Assembly (NCBI GenBank): GCA_951813625.1
Contig: CATOTS010000017.1
Span: 45,680 to 109,679, forward strand
DNA: 64,000 nucleotides
Direction of reading: 5' to 3'
From: an uncultured Caldilineaceae bacterium
GTDB lineage: Bacteria > Chloroflexota > Anaerolineae > Caldilineales > Caldilineaceae
Shown here: positions 26,902 through 35,587 of the stretch, piece after piece
How positions within the stretch are numbered: position 1 is the stretch's first letter
How the letters are laid out: every line of letters begins with the position of its first letter
The notes under the pieces: generated by a model
What the model was told of the DNA's origin: nothing
The model's database searches: none
Seen by the model: the letters and a program-made list of their open reading frames with translations, nothing else
Translations under genes and position numbers: made by a program

Positions 26902-27855
26902 CTAGGGGCGGAAGGTCTGATGCCAGGGCATTGCCAGCCGTTCCGCCGTCAGAATGATGAGATAAAGCGCGATGCCCAAGAGACAGGCGACAAGTATCGC
27001 GGCCCAGGCCGAAGCAAAACGGAACAACGCAGCCTCCTGGGTGATGAAAACACCGAGCGCGATGCGAGGACCGCCGAAGTACTCGCCCACAATCGCGCCG
27101 ATCATGGCGAGAGCGCCGGCAACCTTTAACCCGCTGAAGAGCGAGGGCAGCGCGTTGGGAATGCGCAGCTTTAATAGTATCTCGGAGTCGCTGGCCGCGT
27201 ACGAGCGCATCAGCTCAAGCGAACGGTGATCGACCGAAATCAGCCCGCGCACGGTATTGATCATGATGGGAAAGAAGATCATGATCGTTACAATCGCCAT
27301 CTTTGAGAACGGGTTGTCGATGCCGAACCAGTTGTTCATAATCGGCGCGAAGGCGATGATCGGCATCGAATTGGCGGCGATGGCGAAGGGCAGCAGCGCC
27401 TCTCGCGAGGCAGCCCAACGCGTCGTGGCCAGGGCTACGGAGATTCCTGCCAAGGTGCCCAGCGCCAGCCCGCCCAGCGCCTCTTTGATCGTGAACCAGC
27501 TCGCGGCCAGTATCGGGGACAGGTTGCCGCCCCGCAAAACGGAAACGCTGCGGCCTCCCAGCGGAATCCGGAACAGAAGGGCATCGTCCAGTTCCGCCTG
27601 TACCTCGGGAGAGTGCGCGGCCGTCAGAAAGACAAGAAGCCGGTTGCCAATCGAGGTCTTTTCTTCCGTTATCGCCTCCCCAACCTGCGCCGACGCGTCT
27701 ATCACCACGACCTGTACCAGGTTACCAACGATTGCCGACGGCTTGGGCAACAGGAACTGCTGGATTTCAAAGGCCGTCACCAGCCCCTCCCACAGGAGCA
27801 CGAGCACGATCAGGATGAAGACCGGCGCCCAAATGCGCTGTCTGCGCTCGCTCAC
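26902..27855 (-). CDS. ABC transporter permease (SsuC/TauC type), subunit 1
   Basis: 317-residue inner-membrane permease of the nitrate/sulfonate/pyrimidine-type ABC importers. The EAA loop region contains ELMRSYAASDSEILLKLRIP. There are about six transmembrane helices, with an unusually long extracytoplasmic insert after the first helix (about residues 45-100). Its ATG overlaps the ATPase stop by 4 nt (ATGA). The operon order is ATPase, permease, binding protein; a second homologous permease lies at 30479-31396. Confidence 0.9.
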   Translation of the reverse strand: MSERRQRIWAPVFILIVLVLLWEGLVTAFEIQQFLLPKPSAIVGNLVQVVVIDASAQVGEAITEEKTSIGNRLLVFLTAAHSPEVQAELDDALLFRIPLGGRSVSVLRGGNLSPILAASWFTIKEALGGLALGTLAGISVALATTRWAASREALLPFAIAANSMPIIAFAPIMNNWFGIDNPFSKMAIVTIMIFFPIMINTVRGLISVDHRSLELMRSYAASDSEILLKLRIPNALPSLFSGLKVAGALAMIGAIVGEYFGGPRIALGVFITQEAALFRFASAWAAILVACLLGIALYLIILTAERLAMPWHQTFRP

Positions 27856-28655
27856 TTGGACGGTTCCTCGGATTCCTGCGCAGCCTCGCTGAGACGCAGC
27901 GCCTCTCGAACTGTCGTCTCCAGTTCGAAAAAGCCCACGCTGCTGCGCGTCTCGGCATCTCGCGGCTGGGGAAGATCGATGGCGATGTCCTGTGTGATGC
28001 GGCCCGGGCGAGCCGACATGACTATCACGCGCGTCGACAGGAAGACCGCCTCGGTGATGCTGTGGGTGACGAAGAGCACCGTCGTATTGGTCTTGCGCCA
28101 GATGTTGAGCAGCTCAAGATTGAGTCTCTCCCTGGTCATCTCGTCGAGCGCGCCGAACGGCTCGTCCATCAGCAGAATGGACGGTTCGAATGCGAGCGCA
28201 CGGGCGATGGCCACGCGCTGCTGCATTCCGCCGGAGAGCTGCCAAGGGTAGTGGGCGGCGAAGTCGGAGAGCTCCACAAGCTCCAGCATCGTCTGCGTGC
28301 GCTGCTCCTTGTCGGCACGGCTGAAACTCATAAGCTCAAGGGGAAGCTGCACGTTCCTGGCGACCGTGCGCCAGTCGTATAGTGTTGCTGCCTGAAAGAC
28401 GATGCCGTAGTCCTGGTCGAGACGGGCCTGGCGGGCGCTCTTGCCGTTCACAGTCGCCACCCCGGCGGAAGGCTCGATCAGATCTCCGACCACGCGCAGC
28501 AACGTCGACTTGCCGCAGCCGGACGGGCCGATCAGCGAGATGAAATCGTTTTCCTCGACCTGAAGGTTGATCTCTTTGAGCGCGTGGACCTGGTCGGAGG
28601 CGCCTTCCCCGAATGTCATGTCGATCTTTTCGAGAGAAACGACGGGACCGGTCAT
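27852..28655 (-). CDS. ABC transporter ATP-binding protein (SsuB/TauB type)
   Basis: 267-residue ATPase. Walker A is GPSGCGKSTLLR (about residues 43-50), Q-loop IVFQAATLYDW, signature LSGGMQQRVAIARAL, Walker B ILLMDEPFGALD and H-loop VTHSITEAVFLS. It powers the NMT1-type importer encoded downstream. It is the first gene of its operon, with an extended -10 promoter about 130 nt upstream. Confidence 0.93.
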   Translation of the reverse strand: MTGPVVSLEKIDMTFGEGASDQVHALKEINLQVEENDFISLIGPSGCGKSTLLRVVGDLIEPSAGVATVNGKSARQARLDQDYGIVFQAATLYDWRTVARNVQLPLELMSFSRADKEQRTQTMLELVELSDFAAHYPWQLSGGMQQRVAIARALAFEPSILLMDEPFGALDEMTRERLNLELLNIWRKTNTTVLFVTHSITEAVFLSTRVIVMSARPGRITQDIAIDLPQPRDAETRSSVGFFELETTVREALRLSEAAQESEEPSK

Positions 28656-28781
28656 GAGAGGTCACACTTCAGCAGCGAAATCGCGTTCGCTACTACAATT
28701 CCATTGCTTCTGGGGGCTCGGGCTTCATGTCCAGGGCGGCCCGGATCAGACTGTGGGGCGCTGACCCGGTTTATGGCGCCG

Positions 28782-28787
28782 ATTCTA
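28782..28787 (-). promoter_or_regulatory. Extended -10 promoter for the NMT1-type transporter operon
   Basis: The minus strand reads TGCTAGAAT (an extended -10) in the 323-bp divergent region (28656-28978) between the transporter ATPase and the sulfatase. I see nothing else definable there. Confidence 0.4.
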
Positions 28788-28978
28788 GCACAGGCGCGCC
28801 AAAAAAAGAAAGGATAGCAGCTTTACTTCCGTTGAGCAAAACGGAATTACGATGGAGGTCGCGGCGCAGGCCCAGCGCAAGGGTTTTGCGCGGTCAGACT
28901 CTCTGGTAAGATGCGGAAACTGCATCTTGCGGCGTAAGCCACCGCCGAATGGACACACTCATAACACGGAGACGAGCC

Positions 28979-30457
28979 ATGTCGGACCGACTGCCGCACA
29001 TTCTGATTTTCAACCCGGACCAGTGGCGCGGCGACGTGCTCGGCCACATGGGGAACGCCGGCGCGGCGACCCCAACGCTGGACAGCTTTGCCCAAACCGA
29101 AGGTGTCTCCTTCGCCAACGCCTTCTGCCAGAACCCGGTCTGCACCCCCAGCCGCTGCTCCTTCATGACCGGCTGGTATCCGCACGTGCGCGGCCACCGC
29201 ACGATGTACCACATGCTGAGCCCTGATGAGCCGATGCTTCTGCGAACGTTGCGGCAGAATGGCTACTTCGTCTGGTGGGGCGGCAAAAACGACGCGGTGC
29301 CGGCGCAGAACGGTTTTGAAGACTACTGTGATGTGAAGTTTGCTGAGCCCGACCCGGAGCGGCTCCTGCCGGATCCACACTCGTTGATGGAATGGCGGGG
29401 CGATCCCGACGGCGACAACTATTACTCGTTCTACGCGGGACGGCGCGAGATCCCTGCAGGGGAGACTGTGGCCTATGACTCGGATTGGGCGATGGTCGAA
29501 GGCGCGATCGAGCAGATCGGCAGCGCGCCGCCGGACCAGCCGCTCTGTATCTACCTGCCGCTGTTTTACCCGCATCCACCCTACCTGGTGGAGGACCCGT
29601 GGTACAGCCTGATTGATCCGTCGCTGATCCCCGAACGCACACCCACACCGGAAAGTGGTTGGGATGGCTATCCCAGCCTGATGAAGGGCATTTACGAAGG
29701 CCAGGGGATGCAGGACTGGTCTGAGGAGCGGCTGCGCGAGCTGCGGCGAACATACTACGGCATGTGTGCGCGCGTGGACCACCAGTTCGGCATGGTCCTG
29801 GACGCGCTGAAGAGGGCCGGAATCTACGATGATACCCTAACTTTCTTCTTCTCCGATCATGGTGACTTCACCGGCGACTACGGGCTGGTTGAAAAGACGC
29901 AAAATACGTTTCAGGACTGCCTGACGCGCGTGCCGCTGCTGGTGAAGCCGCCGCAAGGGACGCCGGTCAAGCCGCGCGTTTCGGATGCGCTGGTCGAGTT
30001 GATCGACTTTCCCGCGACCGTCTATGCGCTCACCGGCATCGACCCCGGCTACGATCACTTCGGGCGTTCGCTTTTGCCCCTGCTCGCGGGAGAGACCGGT
30101 AAGCACCGCGACGCGGTCTTCTGCGAGGGCGGGCGCCGGCGCGGCGAACGCCAGTGTATGGAGCTGGAAAGCTGGAACGGCCAGGACTCTCTCTACTGGC
30201 CGCGCCTGCGCTTGCAAATTTCCGAGGGGCAGGAGCATACGAAGGCGGTGATGTGCCGCACGGCTGATCACAAGTATGTCCGGCGCTACTATGAACAGGA
30301 CGAACTCTACGACCTGCAGGCGGACCCGCGCGAGACGCACAACCTGATCGAGGAACCGGCATATAGCGGCGTGCTGGCAGCTCTCAAGGAGCGGATGCTG
30401 GACTGGTACGTGGAGACAAGCGATGTCGTGCCGCAGAAGCCGGACCAGCGGCTGTGA
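28979..30457 (+). CDS. Type I sulfatase (formylglycine-dependent)
   Basis: 492-residue alkaline-phosphatase-superfamily hydrolase of sulfate esters or phosphonate monoesters. It has the metal-binding opening ILIFNPDQWRGDVLG, the cysteine-type maturation motif CTPSR (preceded by NPV) and FFFSDHGDFTGDYGLVEK carrying the second metal ligands. No signal peptide is apparent, so it is probably cytoplasmic. ATG 28979 has GGAG 7 nt upstream. It lies on the opposite strand between the two halves of the transporter cluster, ending 22 bp from the second permease. Size and motifs resemble choline sulfatase/phosphonate monoester hydrolases. Confidence 0.9.
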   Translation: MSDRLPHILIFNPDQWRGDVLGHMGNAGAATPTLDSFAQTEGVSFANAFCQNPVCTPSRCSFMTGWYPHVRGHRTMYHMLSPDEPMLLRTLRQNGYFVWWGGKNDAVPAQNGFEDYCDVKFAEPDPERLLPDPHSLMEWRGDPDGDNYYSFYAGRREIPAGETVAYDSDWAMVEGAIEQIGSAPPDQPLCIYLPLFYPHPPYLVEDPWYSLIDPSLIPERTPTPESGWDGYPSLMKGIYEGQGMQDWSEERLRELRRTYYGMCARVDHQFGMVLDALKRAGIYDDTLTFFFSDHGDFTGDYGLVEKTQNTFQDCLTRVPLLVKPPQGTPVKPRVSDALVELIDFPATVYALTGIDPGYDHFGRSLLPLLAGETGKHRDAVFCEGGRRRGERQCMELESWNGQDSLYWPRLRLQISEGQEHTKAVMCRTADHKYVRRYYEQDELYDLQADPRETHNLIEEPAYSGVLAALKERMLDWYVETSDVVPQKPDQRL

Positions 30458-30478
30458 GGTGGGCGGAATTCGCCGCAC

Positions 30479-31396
30479 TCACGTTTCCGAGGGCTGCTTG
30501 TGGACAATAACGCGTTCGAGCAGCGTGATGACGATGAAGAAGAGCATGCCGGTCAGCGAGGCGAAGAGGATCGCCGCCCACAGCTTTTCCGGGCCGGTGG
30601 CGTAGTATTGGTTGAAATTGAGGATGACGCGTCCAAGGCCGTCCGCGATGCCGCTGGGCAGCTCGCCGATGATCGCGCCGACTACGCTGGCGGTCGCCGA
30701 AACCTTGAGCGCAGTGAAGATATAGGGCAGCGCCGCGGGGACCCGCAACTTCCACAGGATGTCCCAAGAGGAGGCTGCGTAGGAGTGCATCAGCTCGACC
30801 GCAGTCGGTTCGGGCGAGCGCAACCCCTGCAGTGTGTTGATCGTGACGGGGAAGAAGGTCAGGTAGGCGGCGATGACCGCAACCGAAAACCAGCTGCCGC
30901 CGAGCCAGATTACCACCATCGGCGCGATCGCCAGCAGCGGGACGGTTTGCGACGCCACCACGTAGGGCAGCAGGCCGCGCTCGAGCAGGCCGGAGTGGGC
31001 GAAGGCTATGCCCAGAACGAATCCAAGCAGGCCGCCGATGAGAAAGCCGGCCACCGCTTCCTGCAGCGTAAAGAGCGACGCGCTCAACAGAATGGTCAGT
31101 AGAATCGTGTCGCTGCCGCGCCGCGGCGGCTCAAAGATCGTCCCCAGGATCTCCCACACGTGGGGCATGGCGCGGTCATCGGCGCGTATCGGCAGCTCAA
31201 TTTCGCATAAGCCCACAGCGGCGCAGAGCGCGCCGGCCGGTTTCCCTTCCTCCGCCAAAACCGGCACAGTTCCACGCAGATAGGCCCCGCCCGGCGCGCC
31301 CAGGAGCTTGTACATCTCCCAGAACAGCGTCAGCAGCAGAAGGATGACGAAGAAGTAACCGACGGCTCGCAACGATCCCGCCTTGCCGATTCTCAC
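30479..31396 (-). CDS. ABC transporter permease (SsuC/TauC type), subunit 2
   Basis: 305-residue permease homologous to the one at 26902. The EAA loop is ELMHSYAASSWDILWKLRVP, and a long extracytoplasmic insert follows the first helix (about residues 35-90). It probably forms a heterodimer with the other permease. The start is GTG 31396, overlapping the hydantoinase stop by 4 nt (GTGA), so its translation is tied to the hydantoinase. This physically links transport to pyrimidine or hydantoin degradation. Confidence 0.9.
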   Translation of the reverse strand: MRIGKAGSLRAVGYFFVILLLLTLFWEMYKLLGAPGGAYLRGTVPVLAEEGKPAGALCAAVGLCEIELPIRADDRAMPHVWEILGTIFEPPRRGSDTILLTILLSASLFTLQEAVAGFLIGGLLGFVLGIAFAHSGLLERGLLPYVVASQTVPLLAIAPMVVIWLGGSWFSVAVIAAYLTFFPVTINTLQGLRSPEPTAVELMHSYAASSWDILWKLRVPAALPYIFTALKVSATASVVGAIIGELPSGIADGLGRVILNFNQYYATGPEKLWAAILFASLTGMLFFIVITLLERVIVHKQPSET

Positions 31397-32799
31397 AACA
31401 CTTCCCCAAACGGTTTGCGCCGCAGAAACTTGCCACCGCCGGCGGAGCCCAGCCACTCATCGCCGTCGACGATCACGTGTCCGCGCAGGAGGACTTTTTC
31501 GGGCCAGCCGCGCACGCGCATGCCCTCGTAGACGTTGTAGTCGGTGTTCATGTGGTGCGTGGCCGCCGAGATTGTGTGCTCTCGGTCGGCATCCCAGATG
31601 ACGATGTCGGCGTCTGAGCCGACCGCGATCGTACCCTTGCGCGGGTAGAGGCCGAAGATCTTGGCCGGGTTCGTGCTCGCGATCTCAACAAAGCGGTTGG
31701 CGCTGTAGTGACCGCCGCCCACTCCGGCGTGCCACATCACCGCCATGCGGTCTTCGATGCCGGGCATGCCGTTGGGAATCTGGTGGAATGCCTCGCGCCC
31801 CAGCTCCTTGCCGGCGATGCGCCCTTCCACGCCGCCTTGGTACCAGAAGGGGCAGTGGTCGGTCGAGATCGCCTGCAGGTCGCCGCCGGCCAGCGATTTC
31901 CAGAGGACAACGGCATCCTTGGGCTGGCGCACCGGCGGCGAGCAGACGTATTTCGCGCCTTCGTAGCCGGGCCGGGCGAGGTCCTCTTCGAAGACGAACA
32001 GGTACTGGGTGCAGGTCTCGCCCATGACCGGGAAGCCCTTGGCGCGGCCCAGTGCAATCTGCTCGACTGCCTCTTCGCAGGTGACGTGGACGACGTAGAG
32101 CGATGCGCCGCTGATGCCCGCGAGCGCGACTGCGCGGCCGGTCGCCTCTGCCTCGGCGATCGCAGGGTGGGCAACCGCGTGGTACTTCGGTTCGGTCTTG
32201 CCCTCGTCGAGCAGCTGTTTCGTCAGCTCGGCGATAACGTCGCCGTTCTCGGCGTGGACCATAATCAGCAGGCCGTGCTCGGCCGCGACCTGCATGGCGC
32301 GAAAGAGCGTCGTGTCGTCGATTTGAAAGAGGCCCTTGTAGGCCATGAACAGTTTGAGGCTGGTAATGCCTTCATCGATGACCGACGGGATCTCGGCCAT
32401 CACGTCGTCGCGCAGGTCGGTGATGGCGACGTGAAAGCCGTAGTCGATCGCGGCCTTGTGCCCGGACTTGGCGTGCCACTCGTCGATACCCTGCTTGAGC
32501 GAACCGCCCACCGGCTGGATCACGAAATCGAGATGAGTCGTGGTCGCGCCAAAGGCGGCCGCGCGATGGCCGGTAAAGAAGTCGTCCGAGGAGACTGTGC
32601 CGCCGAAGGGCAGCTCGAGGTGTGTGTGGACGTCGATGCCGCCGGGCAGCAGCAGTTTGCCCGCCGCGTCGATCACCCGTGCGCCCTCTTCCGGCAGATC
32701 GCGCCCCATCAGCGCAATCTGTTCGCCGTCGATGAGGAGGTCGGCCTGAATCGTGTCGGCGGCGGTCACGATCGTTCCGTTCTTGATCAGGGTGGGCAT
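31393..32799 (-). CDS. hydA: Dihydropyrimidinase / D-hydantoinase
   Basis: 468-residue binuclear zinc amidohydrolase opening dihydropyrimidine or hydantoin rings to N-carbamoyl amino acids. Metal ligands are visible: HTH in GGIDVHTHLE, the carboxylated Lys in SLKLFMAYKG, His in LIMVHAENGD, His in YVVHVTCEEA, and Asp in AISTDHCPF. Substrate-loop segments such as YVCSPPVR are also present. It follows beta-ureidopropionase and is coupled to the second permease. Together they form the second and third steps of reductive pyrimidine catabolism; a dihydropyrimidine dehydrogenase is not seen in the window. Confidence 0.93.
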   Translation of the reverse strand: MPTLIKNGTIVTAADTIQADLLIDGEQIALMGRDLPEEGARVIDAAGKLLLPGGIDVHTHLELPFGGTVSSDDFFTGHRAAAFGATTTHLDFVIQPVGGSLKQGIDEWHAKSGHKAAIDYGFHVAITDLRDDVMAEIPSVIDEGITSLKLFMAYKGLFQIDDTTLFRAMQVAAEHGLLIMVHAENGDVIAELTKQLLDEGKTEPKYHAVAHPAIAEAEATGRAVALAGISGASLYVVHVTCEEAVEQIALGRAKGFPVMGETCTQYLFVFEEDLARPGYEGAKYVCSPPVRQPKDAVVLWKSLAGGDLQAISTDHCPFWYQGGVEGRIAGKELGREAFHQIPNGMPGIEDRMAVMWHAGVGGGHYSANRFVEIASTNPAKIFGLYPRKGTIAVGSDADIVIWDADREHTISAATHHMNTDYNVYEGMRVRGWPEKVLLRGHVIVDGDEWLGSAGGGKFLRRKPFGEVL

Positions 32800-32876
32800 C
32801 TTTCTTTCCTCTATTTCGGCGCGGCCCTGGCGAGCGCAGAGCTTAAACCGATTGCGGCGACTCCATACGCAGGCGT

Positions 32877-33749
32877 TCAGGCAGCCGCGATCTTCCCGTA
32901 CATGTCGGGCCGGCGATCGCGCAGGAACTGCCAGGTGTCGCGCACCTCCTGGATCAGGCCCAGGTCCAGGTCGCGGACGATCAGATCCTCGGCGTAGGGA
33001 TCCCCCTGTCCGGGCAGATCGTCGCGCCCGCCCAGCGCTGTGACGAACTCACCGCGCGGCGTGCAGAAGTAGCTCTGACCGTAGAAGTCGTTCTCTCCCA
33101 GCTCCGATTCGACGCCGACCCGGTTGATCGTGCCGACGAAGTAGCCGTTTGCTATGGCGTGGCTGGTCTGCTCGATGCGCCACAGATGCTGCGACAGCCC
33201 GCGTGAGGTGGCCGACGGAATGAAGACGATCTCGGCGCCGTTCAGGCCCAGCATGCGCGCGCCTTCGGGGAAGTGGCGGTCGTAGCAGATGTAGACGCCC
33301 ACCTTGCCGACCGCTGTGTCGAAGACAGGGTAGCCGAGGTTGCCTGGCCGGAAGTAGAACTTTTCCCAGAAGCCGGGCAGGTGCGGCAGATGGGTTTTGC
33401 GGTACTTGCCGAGGTAGCTGCCGTCGGCGTCGATGACGGCGGCGGTGTTGTAGTAGAGGCCGGGCTGCTCCTCTTCGTACAGAGGCACGACCAGCACCAT
33501 CTTCGTCTCGGCGGCCAGCTCCTGCATGCGGCCGGTGGTCGGACCGTCGGGGATGCGCTCGGCCATGGCGTACCAATGCGGGTCCTGCACCTGGCAGAAG
33601 TAGGGACCGTGGAAGAGCTCCTGGAAGCAGAAGACCTGCGCGCCCTGTTCCGCGGCCTGGCGGGCGTACATTTCGTGCTTCTCGATCATCGACTCCTGGT
33701 CGCCGGTCCACGAAGCCTGCAGCAGGGCGGCGCGTACGATGCGGGTCAT
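32877..33749 (-). CDS. Beta-ureidopropionase / N-carbamoyl amino acid amidohydrolase
   Basis: 290-residue nitrilase-superfamily enzyme releasing ammonia and CO2 from N-carbamoyl-beta-alanine-type products. The catalytic triad is Glu in VFCFQELFHG, Lys in GKYRKTHLPH and Cys in VYICYDRHFPEGA. ATG 33749 has AGGAGGAC upstream. It is the first gene of the ureidopropionase-hydantoinase-permease operon. Substrate specificity (beta-ureidopropionate or N-carbamoyl-D-amino acids) is unproven, but the neighbour supports the pyrimidine or hydantoin route. Confidence 0.9.
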   Translation of the reverse strand: MTRIVRAALLQASWTGDQESMIEKHEMYARQAAEQGAQVFCFQELFHGPYFCQVQDPHWYAMAERIPDGPTTGRMQELAAETKMVLVVPLYEEEQPGLYYNTAAVIDADGSYLGKYRKTHLPHLPGFWEKFYFRPGNLGYPVFDTAVGKVGVYICYDRHFPEGARMLGLNGAEIVFIPSATSRGLSQHLWRIEQTSHAIANGYFVGTINRVGVESELGENDFYGQSYFCTPRGEFVTALGGRDDLPGQGDPYAEDLIVRDLDLGLIQEVRDTWQFLRDRRPDMYGKIAAA

Positions 33750-33797
33750 AGACGGTCCTCCTGTCGTTCCAATCGGTGCCGGCGTCTCATGTCTGGG

Positions 33798-33803
33798 ATT
33801 GTA
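33798..33803 (-). promoter_or_regulatory. Extended -10 promoter for the ureidopropionase operon
   Basis: The minus strand reads TGCTACAAT about 50 nt upstream of the ureidopropionase start. The -35 is weak. Confidence 0.42.
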
Positions 33804-33879
33804 GCAGAGCATTGGGCCGATCGGGAATTTCGCATCTTTCTCTGCTTTTGGCGCTCCTGCCACTCGGATAACCTCGTGA

Positions 33880-33885
33880 TACAAT
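33880..33885 (+). promoter_or_regulatory. Extended -10 promoter for the small exported protein
   Basis: TGATACAAT on the plus strand, about 130 nt upstream of ATG 34013. Confidence 0.4.
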
Positions 33886-34012
33886 TACTTTTCACCGGCG
33901 TATTGCGCTGTACTGTGCCTGTTTTGGTTCCGGAAATCGAATCTATGCGTCAAGCCTGAAAATGGCCGGAACGAGCCCTGGCCGTTTCTTTCACACTCAA
34001 GGGAGCCGATCG

Positions 34013-34639
34013 ATGAAGAAGCAGTGGGTCCTTACCGCAATCCTGGTTGTGCTGTGCGCAGCCGTTCCCGTCTTTGCTGCCGAGGAGCTGCCCGACATCA
34101 GGGCGCAAGTCGTGGATATCCTTGTTCGCCTGGAGAAGGTCGAGGCCTATGAGGAACGCATCGCCCAACTCGAAATTCTGGTTGCCGAACTGACAGAGCC
34201 GCCCGAGACGGCGCCCGCGACCGGCTCGGGAGAGGCCGTCTCGATGACCGAGGAGGAGTACATCGTCTGGCTGGAGCAGGAGATGCTGCGCTTCGAAGAG
34301 CGTGCGGCAGGGCTGGAGGAGCTGTTTGAATCTGACGATCCCATGAAAACGTTTGCGGGACTGTCCGAGGTGCTGGACATGCTGTTCAAGTTCCATGACG
34401 CACACAGTCTCATCAGCACGCCCTCTCCGGTGTACGAAGAGATTCAACCGGTTCTCAGTTGCGTTGTCGAAAACCTGGAGCCGCTGCGTGGCATCGAGGA
34501 CAAATCGGTGACGGAGGCGTTTGCCGCTCTGATGCCGCTGTTCATGGTACTCATGGATAACCCTGACGACTTCCTGGTCGAATGCAACCTGGATGCGATT
34601 GAGGGGATCGAAGACCTGTTCCCAGTAGAGATTGAATAG
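34013..34639 (+). CDS. Exported protein of unknown function
   Basis: 208 residues with a clear Sec signal peptide (MKKQWVLTAILVVLCAAVPV, cleavage near FAA-EE). The mature part is acidic and Leu/Glu-rich with predicted coiled-coil helices (about residues 25-60 and 80-110). A single cysteine pair candidate lies in LSCVVENLEPL and VECNLDAIEG. ATG 34013 has GGGAG 7 nt upstream. I do not recognise the family. It stands alone on the plus strand between two minus-strand operons. Confidence 0.65.
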   Translation: MKKQWVLTAILVVLCAAVPVFAAEELPDIRAQVVDILVRLEKVEAYEERIAQLEILVAELTEPPETAPATGSGEAVSMTEEEYIVWLEQEMLRFEERAAGLEELFESDDPMKTFAGLSEVLDMLFKFHDAHSLISTPSPVYEEIQPVLSCVVENLEPLRGIEDKSVTEAFAALMPLFMVLMDNPDDFLVECNLDAIEGIEDLFPVEIE

Positions 34640-34759
34640 CGGGGCCATCCTTGCACGAGGAATTCCGGCCCGCTGAAGCTTGCACTATTGGCGACGACGA
34701 GACCAGAACGCGAGACCAGGCAGTTGCATTTGGCGTCGGTCGCTTGGGGCTACAGGGTG

Positions 34760-35587
34760 CTACCGGAGTTCCTCGAGCGGGGCGGCGAGCCAGAGGTATC
34801 GCAACTCCTGCCCCACGTATCGAAGAACGGCCTCCTCCATCGCGTGCGGGTACTCCACGTTCCACTGCGCGCAGATGGCGGGCCCGTGCTTCTGCATGAT
34901 GCGGGCGAGCCGCAGCTGAAAACGGGCCAGCTCTTCGAGAGTAAGTTCGTTCAGATGGGCCGCGTTTTCCGCCAGCCGGCGAAAGCGGGCGGGAAGGAAG
35001 TCGTTGAGCGCCTTGACGCCGCGATCGCGGCGGCGGCCGCCGGCGACGCTGAGGACGTCGGCGAGCAGCATCAGGATCAGAAAGTTGCCGGCCGCGCAGA
35101 CCAGCTTCTCGTCGCGCCCCAGAGGCACAGGCAGCATCGAAACGCAGCGCCAGAACTCGGGGACCGCACGATTCAGCTCGGCGGCCGCGGCTTCGGGCGT
35201 CAGCTCTTCGCCCGGGTGGGGCTGCCACGCCAGGGTATCCTCTTCGGCGTAGAGCACGCGCGTCTCGCCTTCGGTTACTTCGGCGGGCGCGTCGCCGTGC
35301 AGCCAGACGTCCAGCCGCATCGCCTCGTCGGTCATGGCGTTGACCATGCGCCCGTCGAACATGCGCCGCGCGAAGACGAGCGGGCGGACCTGCGCCAGCC
35401 ACGCCTCCGCCTCTTTGCTGAACCCGTCCAGTGCCGAGGGCTCGATCAGCAGATGGGCGTCAACGTCGCTCCAGCGGTCCCCTTTGCCCTTGCCAAAACT
35501 TCCCGACAGCCAGGCGGCGAGCACGCGCGGGTCGTCTTCGGCTCCGGCTGCCAGGGCGTCGATGTAGCGGCTCTGCGCCGTGGTCAT
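34760..35587 (-). CDS. Nucleotidyltransferase-fold protein
   Basis: 275 residues. LAAWLSGSFGKGKGDRWSDVD matches the polymerase-beta-type nucleotidyltransferase motif GSxG-x(n)-SDxD, with further acidic residues in RLDVWLHG. The C-terminal helical half is unrecognised and resembles aminoglycoside-nucleotidyltransferase-like proteins. Its ATG overlaps the stop of the molybdenum hydroxylase large subunit by 4 nt (ATGA), which suggests coupling. It is not a MobA/MocA-type cofactor cytidylyltransferase by motif. Substrate unknown. Confidence 0.75.
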   Translation of the reverse strand: MTTAQSRYIDALAAGAEDDPRVLAAWLSGSFGKGKGDRWSDVDAHLLIEPSALDGFSKEAEAWLAQVRPLVFARRMFDGRMVNAMTDEAMRLDVWLHGDAPAEVTEGETRVLYAEEDTLAWQPHPGEELTPEAAAAELNRAVPEFWRCVSMLPVPLGRDEKLVCAAGNFLILMLLADVLSVAGGRRRDRGVKALNDFLPARFRRLAENAAHLNELTLEELARFQLRLARIMQKHGPAICAQWNVEYPHAMEEAVLRYVGQELRYLWLAAPLEELR

